The position numbers were made by a program, and so were the translations under genes. The notes under the pieces are model-generated. The model saw only the letters and a list, made by a program, of their open reading frames with translations, did not search any database and was not told the origin of the DNA. This document shows, one piece after another, positions 15,983-23,378 of a stretch of DNA of 54,334 nucleotides (its first letter is position 1; each line of letters starts with the position of its first letter). Origin of the DNA: an uncultured Clostridia bacterium (GTDB lineage: Bacteria > Bacillota > Clostridia > Oscillospirales > Ruminococcaceae). Location of the stretch: contig CANQCL010000015.1 in assembly GCA_947589215.1 (NCBI GenBank), positions 1 through 54,334 on the forward strand, in the 5' to 3' direction.

Positions 15983-16633
15983 TTACTCACCCTTGGCCAA
16001 ATCGAGCAAAACCTTTGCCAACTCTTTTTTTCCTTCAGCAGATAATACGATACTTAAATTCTTGTCATATTTTTCAGGCCAATTTTCCCATAAGGAATTA
16101 TTGTTTTTAAAATATGAAGTAAAATTGGCGGAATTATAGCATTTCATTGCATTGCACCGTGCCCTTACGTCTTCACAATTGAATGACATTTCACCGTTGC
16201 TATCAGAAAACGCATTTTCAAAAGCTGTAAGTAAAGCAATGCGTATTTGACACTCTGACATATTTGTGCTATTCAGCGAATCATACAGCGGCTTTAACTT
16301 TTCGTCCTCTTTATAGTATAGATAGTTGATTTGTTCATTGGATATGTTATTAGAGGTTAAAAAGCGCTGGACCTTAACATGAAATTCTTTCATAGAGATT
16401 TCTGTATTAAAATCTCTATTTTCTTCACTATCATTTTCATTTTGTACATCCACAACAGATATCTTTGCGTCAGCCACAGGAGTAACTGCTTTAGTTTCTA
16501 AAATGTCATTCTGACCGTTATCCGATAAATAATTCTCCAAAAGTAGTTCGAAACACTTTTCTTGTAACGACTCAGGACATTGCTTTACAATCTCAATAAT
16601 ATCCTTAATTTCGGTTTTAAGACTTTGATACAT
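15983..16633 (-). CDS. Partner protein of the HEPN gene (216 aa)
   Basis: ATG at 16633, chosen because AAGGAG lies nine bases upstream and the CIRCE site and promoter lie just beyond. Longer readings would run through the operator. The N-terminal 40 residues are helical (IKDIIEIVKQCPESLQEKCFELL), the middle is acidic and flexible, and the C-terminal 130 residues look like a compact helical domain ending SAEGKKELAKVLLDLAKGE. No family is recognised. As first gene of the operon, two bases from the HEPN gene, it may be the antitoxin, a sensor or an adaptor. The C-terminal part could be a winged-helix fold. Confidence 0.6.
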   Translation of the reverse strand: MYQSLKTEIKDIIEIVKQCPESLQEKCFELLLENYLSDNGQNDILETKAVTPVADAKISVVDVQNENDSEENRDFNTEISMKEFHVKVQRFLTSNNISNEQINYLYYKEDEKLKPLYDSLNSTNMSECQIRIALLTAFENAFSDSNGEMSFNCEDVRARCNAMKCYNSANFTSYFKNNNSLWENWPEKYDKNLSIVLSAEGKKELAKVLLDLAKGE

Positions 16634-16653
16634 TTTATGCTCTCCTTTATGTT

Positions 16654-16680
16654 TTAGCGCTCGTCTTAACCGAGTGCTAA
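16654..16680 (-). promoter_or_regulatory. CIRCE operator (HrcA site) of the HEPN operon
   Basis: TTAGCGCTC, nine spacer bases, GAGTGCTAA. The CIRCE consensus is TTAGCACTC-N9-GAGTGCTAA, so 17 of 18 conserved positions match and the spacer is exactly nine. It lies 12 bases downstream of the -10 box, in the 5' untranslated region, where HrcA-controlled groE and dnaK operons carry it. This implies repression by the host HrcA and release on heat or protein-folding stress. Confidence 0.88.
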
Positions 16681-16691
16681 TCTTAACTTGA

Positions 16692-16720
16692 AGTATAGCA
16701 TATATGGTATCAGTTGTCAA
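16692..16720 (-). promoter_or_regulatory. Sigma-A promoter of the HEPN operon
   Basis: On the minus strand TTGACA (16720-16715) and TATACT (16697-16692) with a 17-base spacer, a near-perfect housekeeping promoter. Transcription should start just before the CIRCE element. Confidence 0.85.
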
Positions 16721-16733
16721 GCATTTGTACAAA

Positions 16734-17040
16734 ATATTGATAATTATGATTAAGAATATAATTTTAAATGCTTGTGTCCTATATGCAACATAAGTATCAT
16801 GTTAGTATACTGATACAAAAAATTTTCGCATTTGCCCTATTTTCTGGGATTTGTGTTTGATATGACATTCGGATTTGAATAATGACCTCCACACACCGCT
16901 GCTACACACCCATTTGGTCAAAAGAAATGTGGGAAAGAGCGCACCCACCAAATGCCATCTTTCAAGCCATCATGAGTAATTAAGTCAGCTTTTATATATT
17001 TACTTTTACTGCACTCAACTCAGCTTATTTTCAGTAAATT
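16734..17040. other. Intergenic stretch with decayed coding sequence
   Basis: No intact gene is seen. A 33-codon frame on the plus strand (16882-16983, MTSTHRCYTPIWSKEMWERA…) has protein-like composition and lacks a ribosome-binding site. It may be a fragment of a lost cargo gene. The stretch leads directly into the integrase-tail repeat R2. Confidence 0.4.
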
Positions 17041-17255
17041 GCTCCTGAGACAAGGAAATTTTTAATGATAGCGATACCAAAACAGGTTAGAAAAATCCCT
17101 AAGGTGAAAACTTCATCTTAGGGATAATTTTTCATATGAATGGCTAAGGCCAATCGTTAAAAAGTATAATCATTATTTAAAAATGAAATGTTTATACTTT
17201 TCCTGTGACACAACAACGTCACTATCAAATATTAAACCAGTAAGTTTGGCACCAC
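17041..17255 (+). repeat. Integrase-tail repeat R2
   Basis: Begins with codons that align to the integrase C-terminus: read as LL-(1-base shift)-DKEIFNDSDTKTG-stop against LLDNKIFNVSNSKTG-stop of the live enzyme. This is followed by the same terminator hairpin (17095-17133), the TTATTTAAAAATGAAATGTTTATACTTTT block and GTGACACAAC. Homology to R3 then continues through ACGTCACTATCAA to GTTTGGCACCAC. The truncated ATPase gene ends inside it. Confidence 0.75.
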
Positions 17256-17791
17256 AATGCGATTGCCGTTAAATTTGTATTTTTACCTCTCAACTTCTGT
17301 TCTCTTGTAATCCAACCGTCTTTGCTCCTTAGTCGTTCTTTTATTTTACTAATCTTATAGTTCGGTGAAGAGATATTTTTACTATCTTCAAAACTATTTG
17401 TCTTTTGTTCCTCTGCATCTCTTAATGCCATAATGTCATTAATTTGATCTTTATGTTTTTGGATTTTACTATTTAGTTCATTTTGTTCACCAAAAAGAAT
17501 TACAGCATCTAATCCTTCACTCTTGACATCTACGTTTCTTTTGATGAAATCTTCATTAAATACAGCAATGTTACTTTCAGGAATTAAAAGTGTCGTGTTA
17601 TCACGACTTATTGTTTCTGTTGATAAATCAGATTCACTATTTTGGATAGCTTTAGATAATGTGCTCTTGCCGCTTCCGTTCTTTCCATATATTATACTTA
17701 TACGAGATTTCTCTTTATTAAAAAACATAAGAGATGTTTTAGCTGAAAAGCAACGTCCTTTTATTCTAATTCCTCTTAATTTTTCAATCAT
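17225..17791 (-). pseudogene. Truncated AAA ATPase (RloC/PrrC-like N-terminus)
   Basis: 188 residues with Walker A GKNGSGKST at 36-44 and the opening MIEKLRGIRIKG, typical of SMC/AAA_13-type ATPases such as the N-terminal half of RloC/PrrC anticodon nucleases. Those proteins exceed 500 residues and carry signature, Walker B and nuclease parts, which are missing here. The last 11 residues and stop come from repeat R2, so the gene was cut at the repeat boundary near 17255. It lies 24 bases behind the restriction gene, like PrrC beside a type I system, which suggests an intact RM-plus-nuclease ancestor. Probably non-functional. Confidence 0.75.
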
Positions 17792-17815
17792 ATTATGCTA
17801 ATCTCCTGTTATAAA

Positions 17816-19540
17816 TCAAATGATTATCTCGTCATTACACTCAAATTTTGCAAAAACGTCCCCATAACTGAGCCTACCAGATTTTATTTCTTCTGCAAGT
17901 AGCAAGAGATTTACCGAGTTGATAGCAGCACCGTTAATATGCGACCTACGGCTGATATTTTCAAGTCTGTCCTTAAAACCACCTGTAAATTCCCCAGAAA
18001 CAAAAGCAAAATTAAATTTATTCACATCATCATTGAAAATCGTCCACCATTCATTAGGATTAATAGATTTGTCACGTTTCTGATTTTCTTCAATATAGCG
18101 GAGCATTTCATCAGCCTGTTTAATTGGCAAAGAATATCCTTTGCTATAAGCTTTGTTGTCAATTATTAATCCGTTTTTATCGTAGAATACACATACATCA
18201 GGCTTACGTGCATCACCCAATCTTGAACCTTTGAACTCCAATTCTCCCGTTAAAAGGTCTGCTGTTTGTAATTCGTATTCTCTGTCTGCCTTGCCATCAA
18301 ATCCGAGATCGATTAATACAAGATACTTGTGATTGATGTGAGAAAGTTTTCTGCGTATTTTGTCCTTCAGTAAAGAAAGATCAGACTTTGATGCATCTAT
18401 TGACTTAATACTGTCGGGAATATCAAGTTCGATAATTCTATCCATTATCTTATATTTGTTCTCATTCCTATTTACATTGATACCAATGTTTATCAAACCT
18501 TGTATGTCATCGGAAATGGTTCCTTTGTCCTCAGTCATACCATTAGCCTGTAAATGAGAGATTATTTCCTCTAAACTGCGATATGTAGAAGATAAATACT
18601 TTATTAGATATGTTCTACGATTACGAAGATAATCTCTATCAGACGGTTTGGTTGATAGCATATCCCACATAACTCTTTTGTCTATACGTTTGAATTTTGA
18701 AGTTCCTCTTGCGTATTTCAACACCTTTTTACCCTCAAGAGTGATTTGATATGATTGGGTAATAGTATCAGTATACGTCATATATCCTAAATCAGCAGTT
18801 ACGCTCTTTGATACCTGCATTACCCATTTGACACTTTTAAGCCAAGCACAAATTGTACGGACATATTTATCAGATGTTCCCTCTGTATCGGATAACAGCT
18901 TATTTCTTTCCTCAGAGCTAACAGCAGAACTAAGCCCTTGCAAAATAAGATTCTGAGGAATAGAGGTAAATCCAGCTTCACCTACGAATCCGATCTGACA
19001 GCCAATCTCAAACTTTGTCATAATGTTACCGTTTTCAAGCAGACTTAAAACACGACAGACAGGAGGATATGAAAGAAATGCTTCGGTCAATATATCCTTT
19101 TCTTCTTTGCTGTCATCTGCTGAAACAGCATATCTATATCCCAGCTCACTAATACTGCAAGTATCTTTCTCATGATTATAATTAAGAAAACCCATACTTA
19201 CCGCCCAACGCAAAAACGAATCAGCAGGCCAGTCGCCTTGATATTCCTTTCTTTGTCCAGGAAGAACAGCTTGAATTATGCCTGAACAAGGAGAATTGGT
19301 GCGAGTATATCCTTTGGGAGTACCTTTCCCTTTAAGAAGCATGTATGGAATATTCATCTTGTTCGAGCTAAGATGCTTTATCATATCGTCTTTTTGATAT
19401 TCTTCTGAGATAAGTCTTGGTATCTTATCTTTTCTTAAAAGTTTATTTATATCTGAATCAGGAACAAACACTCTGACAACATTTTTTAGATTTGATATAG
19501 TGTATGCTTCTTGTACCCAACCAAATGTTCTTTCTGCCAT
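17816..19540 (-). CDS. AlwI-family type IIS restriction endonuclease
   Basis: 574 residues. ATG at 19540 is chosen because TTGGAGGACATC places GGAGG five bases upstream. Sequence landmarks (ERTFGWVQEAYTISNLK at the N-terminus, GDWPADSFLRWAVSMGFL, and near the C-terminus VLIDLGFDGKAD…ELQTADLL and KPDVCVFYDKNGLIIDNKAY) match the AlwI-like family. The C-terminal part has a PD-(D/E)XK-like arrangement (KPDV…IIDNKAY). AlwI cuts near the asymmetric GGATC site. Two adenine methyltransferases precede it in the operon, as needed to protect both strands of an asymmetric site. Specificity is inferred from family only. Confidence 0.85.
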   Translation of the reverse strand: MAERTFGWVQEAYTISNLKNVVRVFVPDSDINKLLRKDKIPRLISEEYQKDDMIKHLSSNKMNIPYMLLKGKGTPKGYTRTNSPCSGIIQAVLPGQRKEYQGDWPADSFLRWAVSMGFLNYNHEKDTCSISELGYRYAVSADDSKEEKDILTEAFLSYPPVCRVLSLLENGNIMTKFEIGCQIGFVGEAGFTSIPQNLILQGLSSAVSSEERNKLLSDTEGTSDKYVRTICAWLKSVKWVMQVSKSVTADLGYMTYTDTITQSYQITLEGKKVLKYARGTSKFKRIDKRVMWDMLSTKPSDRDYLRNRRTYLIKYLSSTYRSLEEIISHLQANGMTEDKGTISDDIQGLINIGINVNRNENKYKIMDRIIELDIPDSIKSIDASKSDLSLLKDKIRRKLSHINHKYLVLIDLGFDGKADREYELQTADLLTGELEFKGSRLGDARKPDVCVFYDKNGLIIDNKAYSKGYSLPIKQADEMLRYIEENQKRDKSINPNEWWTIFNDDVNKFNFAFVSGEFTGGFKDRLENISRRSHINGAAINSVNLLLLAEEIKSGRLSYGDVFAKFECNDEIII

Positions 19541-19552
19541 GATGTCCTCCAA

Positions 19553-20401
19553 TCAGTAGTTTGTTATCAGAACTTCTTTAGTAACATTTTCACGGTTATT
19601 TGTATGATAGTTACAGTTATTGTAATTGAAATTGATATTATGTATACTGTATCCGTTGTTTGATATCCACTCTATTATAGCATCGTTTGTAAGTCCCTTA
19701 TGCTCTATAACGTTGGATAGTGCAAAATTCACTCCACGCTCTGAGAGTTCAGTCAGTAATTTAAGCAGTTCCAGATCATCATTCTCCGTCCAACCTCTAA
19801 ATCCCCGCTTACCATCATTATAACTTCCGCAAGTAAGGAGATAGGGAGGGTCAGCGTATATAAAATCGCCTGTTTTGAGAATATCATAGTCAAAGTCATA
19901 GAAATCAACTGCGGAGAAATGTATATCATCTATCTGCTGTTTGAACAAGATAAGATTATTACGCATAATCTCGTTGAAACTGCTTCTATTTCTGCCAAAT
20001 GGATTATTATAATCGTGACTGCTGTTAAATCTAAACTGATAATTGAAGCTGAAACACATAAGAACATATAGATCCAAAGGATTCTTTGTTTGATTATAGT
20101 AGCCACGAAAAGCCTTATATCCACTTTCATTGGTTTTGCTAAGTTGCCATTTTTCTATTGTGCTGTCTATATATTCAAGGATATAATCAACGTCATATTT
20201 TTGAAACTCTTTAAGAATTCCTATAACATGGTAGTTAATGTCATTAGCATATACATTATTTGCATCAGTATTTATACTAACATCACAACCGCCACAAAAT
20301 AAGTCAACGAAAGTATCTATATTTTCTGGAAAAAATTCTTGAATAGAGTTTATAATCCTATACTTATTTCCTATATAATTAAAAGGTGCTTTAACAATCA
20401 T
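19553..20401 (-). CDS. DNA adenine methyltransferase 1 of the AlwI-like system (Dam/DpnII class)
   Basis: 282 residues, ATG preceded by AAGGAGG. Order of motifs is that of alpha-class (D12) N6-adenine methyltransferases: motif X (FNYIGNKYR, 7-15), motif I (FVDLFCGGCDV, 31-41) and the catalytic motif IV DPPY at 184-187. Length equals that of Dam-like enzymes. Starts one base after the stop of the second methyltransferase and ends 12 bases before the endonuclease start. Expected to methylate one strand of the target. All motifs are intact. Confidence 0.9.
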   Translation of the reverse strand: MIVKAPFNYIGNKYRIINSIQEFFPENIDTFVDLFCGGCDVSINTDANNVYANDINYHVIGILKEFQKYDVDYILEYIDSTIEKWQLSKTNESGYKAFRGYYNQTKNPLDLYVLMCFSFNYQFRFNSSHDYNNPFGRNRSSFNEIMRNNLILFKQQIDDIHFSAVDFYDFDYDILKTGDFIYADPPYLLTCGSYNDGKRGFRGWTENDDLELLKLLTELSERGVNFALSNVIEHKGLTNDAIIEWISNNGYSIHNINFNYNNCNYHTNNRENVTKEVLITNY

Positions 20402-20402
20402 A

Positions 20403-21428
20403 TTAATGCCTCCTTAAAAGGTATAACTGTTCTTTTAGTCCCTTTTTATTGTTTGAGATTTTGTTCTTGTATCTTCTGTAATCATACTCAAAAAGTTTAA
20501 AGCTATTGTCGACAGCATATCGTCTGCAAATATCCGAAAGTTCATCTGTTGATAGCAGAGCTTCATTATTGTAGCTTATCAGAATATATCTGCTTTGACA
20601 GTCTCTTATCATAGTTTCAAATGCAGAAGCTACAGTGTTTTTTTTGCAAAACACCGACTTCTGATTACCATACGTACGCATACCTGTTACACCGTATATA
20701 ATAGGGTAATCATATTTTGCAATAGTTTCAAGAATATGATAATTCGGAAGATACTCTCTTGAATTATAGGGGGGATCAGCGTACAAAAGATCACATTTCA
20801 TTGATAAAAGCTCTGTAAAGTCTTTGTTATAACTTTCGTTTTTCTTCCCATTATTTATAATAACAGGCTCGGTCAATTCAAGTTTTTTATATGTACGTTC
20901 ATCCCAGAATTTAAGATAAGCAGCATAAACACCTGTTATGTTTGAAACAAAAGGAACGGCACTTATCAGTGAGGATAGAAGATAGAAATATTCGTTATCA
21001 TCAATCAGTTGTTCTGTGTGCCACTTTTCAATTGTAAGTCTTATTATATCAATTTTTAAAGCGTTTTCAGGTTGGAAGTACATTCGGTTACATTCTCCAA
21101 CAGGACTGTAGTTGTTATATATAAAGCATTCATCGGTTTGAAAATCTGTATCTGAAATTGTTAACTTATTCAGATATTTTATAGGGTCTGTTATTCCTAA
21201 AGTTTTGAAAGTCGGTTTTCTATTCAATGCGATTACTGACCTTGACATAACATAACTGAAATATAGAAAATCATTACTGATTGTTCTGTATCCTTTTGAT
21301 TTAAAATTGCTTGAAACTACTCCAGAACCTGCGAACAAATCAAGCACCAATGATACATTCGGAATCTCAGCAGATATGACATTATTTATATTTTCTAATA
21401 AAAGACCTTTTCCTCCGATGTATCGCAT
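20403..21428 (-). CDS. DNA adenine methyltransferase 2 of the AlwI-like system (D12 class)
   Basis: 341 residues. ATG at 21428, with GGGAGAG four bases upstream. Upstream in-frame codons run across the promoter. Motif X (MRYIGGKGLL, 1-10), motif I (VLDLFAGSG, 28-36) and motif IV DPPY (218-221) are present. It is only distantly similar to the neighbouring methyltransferase and is longer, which fits enzymes that modify the two different strands of an asymmetric site. First gene of the operon, behind a strong promoter, so protection is made before the endonuclease. Confidence 0.88.
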   Translation of the reverse strand: MRYIGGKGLLLENINNVISAEIPNVSLVLDLFAGSGVVSSNFKSKGYRTISNDFLYFSYVMSRSVIALNRKPTFKTLGITDPIKYLNKLTISDTDFQTDECFIYNNYSPVGECNRMYFQPENALKIDIIRLTIEKWHTEQLIDDNEYFYLLSSLISAVPFVSNITGVYAAYLKFWDERTYKKLELTEPVIINNGKKNESYNKDFTELLSMKCDLLYADPPYNSREYLPNYHILETIAKYDYPIIYGVTGMRTYGNQKSVFCKKNTVASAFETMIRDCQSRYILISYNNEALLSTDELSDICRRYAVDNSFKLFEYDYRRYKNKISNNKKGLKEQLYLLRRH

Positions 21429-21468
21429 AATCTCTCCCACTTTAAATAAGTATACTAATCCATTTTTT

Positions 21469-21497
21469 ATTATATCACGAAAGGACAAGAACGTCAA
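21469..21497 (-). promoter_or_regulatory. Promoter of the restriction-modification operon
   Basis: Minus-strand TTGACG (21497-21492) and TATAAT (21474-21469) with a 17-base spacer, 41 bases before the ATG. No controller-protein gene or C-box is seen. Confidence 0.8.
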
Positions 21498-21562
21498 TGA
21501 ACTAACTTTATATTTTTCTTCAACTCTGTAGGTTTACAATAGATATGTAACAAAAATAAGCG

Positions 21563-21693
21563 GTAATAGCAAAACAGGTTAGAAAAATCCCTAAGGTGAA
21601 AACTCATCTTAGGGATAAAAAATAAAATATTTCTATTTGTCCGATGACACAACATCGTCACTATCAACTCCAACGCTTCATGTTTGACACCAC
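21563..21693 (+). repeat. Integrase-tail repeat R3
   Basis: AATAGCAAAACAGG-T-TAG repeats the NSKTG-stop end of the integrase, followed by the same hairpin, a shortened version of the AT-rich block and the GATGACACAACATCGTCACTATCAA sequence up to GTTTGACACCAC, shared with R2. The att core lies 71 bases further on, so R3 probably preserves the original junction of integrase tail and attachment site. Confidence 0.75.
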
Positions 21694-21763
21694 TTTTAGT
21701 ACGGAGAAGATACCGTAAACAACGGTTTCTCGGGCTAATTTTTACTTTTATTCGCTTTCAAGT

Positions 21764-21779
21764 CCCGTCACCTCGACCA
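21764..21779 (+). repeat. tRNA-3'-end-like att repeat, copy 3 (right end of the element)
   Basis: Identical to the 16-mers at 3493 and 3597. Here it is preceded by TTCAAGT, so 23 bases match a tRNA from the T-loop to CCA, the longest match of the three. This is the expected right attachment site, next to integrase-derived sequence R3. Confidence 0.75.
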
Positions 21780-22185
21780 GCGGCGAGCCGCCGCAGGCAG
21801 TTCGCGTTTCACATTTTGCGGAACGTGAATTTTTTGTATCTCGCGATTTTACTTATATAAATTAATCAACTATTTATGTTACTTTGTACTCATTGCCGCC
21901 TTTGGTAAATTCGCTAAAGGTGGTAATTTTTATACAACGGCGGGCTAAAAATTGATGTAGTAATGGTCTGTTATTTGTACTTCGTATTTTGTGAAAGCGA
22001 ATTTTTTGTATCTCGCATTAGCAGTGAAATCTATTTACAAAGTATTTATATCGGCGAGCCTCCGCAGGCGAATCACGTACATTATTAGTGCGTGGTTTTT
22101 ATTTTTATAACTTTCAAAAAATATTTTTATTTATGTAACCTTTTACCCTTTATAATTGTTATTATAGTGAAAGGCTTTTCAAAGT
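21780..22185. other. Intergenic region with two interleaved repeat pairs
   Basis: No gene is seen. CGGCGAGCCGCCGCAGGC (21781) recurs as CGGCGAGCCTCCGCAGGC (22052), and GAATTTTTTGTATCTCGC (21827) recurs exactly at 21999, giving an order A-B-B-A. A hairpin (ATTGCCGCCTTT with AAAGGTGGTAAT, about 21892-21936, followed by T) could be a terminator. Another possible hairpin (CACGTACATTATTAGTGCGTG) lies near 22075-22101. The GC-rich copies stand out in AT-rich DNA. Confidence 0.5.
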
Positions 22186-22683
22186 ATGGGCGGTGAAATT
22201 GTGAAAGAGTGCGAATTTATAAGTGCAGTGGAACGAAATAATCAGCGGCTGTTTCTTATAGCGCTGTCATTCACTCACAATCACACGGATTCAGAAGACA
22301 TATTGCAAAATGTTTTTCTAAAACTATGGAAATACCAAAAACCGTTTGAGGATACTTCTCATATTGACAAATGGCTGACACAAGTTTGCGTCAATGAAAG
22401 CAAAAATTACATAAAATCACCATTCAAGAAACGTTCTGTTCCTTTGGAAAACGCCGATAGCAAATATCAATTTGACAATGAATATAACTATGATTTGTTT
22501 AAAGCTGTAATGAGTCTTCCGAAAAAGCAGAGCACAGTCATTCACCTATTTTACTATGAAGATTTATCCGTAAAAGAAATCGCAGATGTACTGAAAATAA
22601 AAGATTCCGCCGTCAAAACAAGACTTCACCGTGCACGAACACAATTAAAACAATTATTAGGAGATGAATGGAACAATGAATAA
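22186..22683 (+). CDS. ECF-type RNA polymerase sigma factor
   Basis: 165 residues with region 2 (about 10-75: ALSFTHNHTDSEDILQNVFLKLWKY) and region 4 (about 105-160: MSLPKKQSTVIHLFYYEDLSVKEIADVL…VKTRLHRAR), the two-domain plan of ECF sigma factors. A sequence GTAACC about 45 bases upstream with GTTATT 17 bases after it could be its own ECF-type promoter. The gene overlaps the next by eight bases, and that product has the look of a membrane anti-sigma factor. The stimulus is unknown. Confidence 0.88.
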   Translation: MGGEIVKECEFISAVERNNQRLFLIALSFTHNHTDSEDILQNVFLKLWKYQKPFEDTSHIDKWLTQVCVNESKNYIKSPFKKRSVPLENADSKYQFDNEYNYDLFKAVMSLPKKQSTVIHLFYYEDLSVKEIADVLKIKDSAVKTRLHRARTQLKQLLGDEWNNE

Positions 22684-23215
22684 AGAGTATTATAGGAACG
22701 CTTTTTCAAAGGTCTGTCCATCTGAAGAAGCTATTGAAAGGATGTTATGTATGACAGAGACAAGGAAAAAAACCTTCAGACATAAGGGTCTGATAATCGT
22801 ATTGGCAGTAATCGCAGCTTTGGTATGCGGAACTTTCACAGTAAATGCCACTACGGATGGAAAATTATTCGGCAATATCAGGGTTATTTTAAACGGTGAG
22901 GAAGTCAACCCCGAAGAGCATAATATTAAATGTAAAGCGTATGTCGATGAGGAAGGCAGAAAAATAATAGTTGAAGAAACATATAATCCTGATGGTACAC
23001 TACAAGGAGGAGGAGGATTATACTCGGGTTTTAGTGAAAGCGACATTGAAAAAGGTATGTTTAAAGACGTTGATAAATTGCTAGAGGGAGATGTAGGTTC
23101 GTTTAAAGAAGACAAGAATGCTAATGTAGATGTAAACATTACCGATATAACTACTGCTGATGGTGCTAGACATATAAGTTCATGTATTATTGATAATAAT
23201 GAAAGTGAAGAATAA
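22676..23215 (+). CDS. Putative membrane anti-sigma factor
   Basis: 179 residues. ATG at 22676 is preferred, since AGGAG at 22659 is 12 bases upstream while the earlier ATG at 22664 touches that site. Residues 1-35 are cytoplasmic with PSEEAIERMLCMTE, a short motif seen in Firmicutes anti-sigma partners. A transmembrane helix follows (GLIIVLAVIAALVCGTFTV), then an extracellular domain (KLFGNIRVILNGEEV…). Its overlap with the sigma gene implies equal synthesis. Expected to hold the sigma factor at the membrane. Confidence 0.7.
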   Translation: MNKEYYRNAFSKVCPSEEAIERMLCMTETRKKTFRHKGLIIVLAVIAALVCGTFTVNATTDGKLFGNIRVILNGEEVNPEEHNIKCKAYVDEEGRKIIVEETYNPDGTLQGGGGLYSGFSESDIEKGMFKDVDKLLEGDVGSFKEDKNANVDVNITDITTADGARHISSCIIDNNESEE

Positions 23216-23248
23216 TAAATTATACTATAATTAAAAGTTAATCATTGA

Positions 23249-23280
23249 GGGAGATAAGATTTTTCTTATCTCCTTTTTAT
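23249..23280 (+). terminator. Rho-independent terminator of the sigma/anti-sigma operon
   Basis: GGAGATAAGA pairs perfectly with TCTTATCTCC, followed by TTTTTATTTT. Confidence 0.85.
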
Positions 23281-23378
23281 TTTGCAAATTTAATATAAAA
23301 CCCTCTTGAAAACCCATATTATTTATGTTAAACTTTCTTTAAATTGATTAATTTTAATCGCTGGAAGGACGATATAAA

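Larger units (their letters stand above)
3597..21779 (+). mobile_element. 18.2-kb integrative element at a tRNA 3' end
   Basis: Bounded by identical direct repeats (3597-3612 and 21764-21779) that match a tRNA 3' end. Inside are a tyrosine integrase, a helix-turn-helix excisionase, a replication-type P-loop ATPase, phage-type small genes and a defence cargo. No relaxase, type IV secretion, capsid or terminase gene is seen, so it is neither a conjugative element nor a complete phage. A mobilisable or satellite-like element is the best description. The tRNA itself should lie before position 1, beyond the prophage. Confidence 0.65.

Noticed and set aside
16882-16983. 33-aa gene between the HEPN operon and R2
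   Set aside because: No ribosome-binding site and no overlap with other signals. Treated as a possible gene fragment in the intergenic entry.
14655-21693. R1-R3 as insertion-sequence ends or as a CRISPR array
   Set aside because: They are direct, not inverted, lie kilobases apart, contain integrase codons and a terminator, and no transposase or cas gene is nearby.
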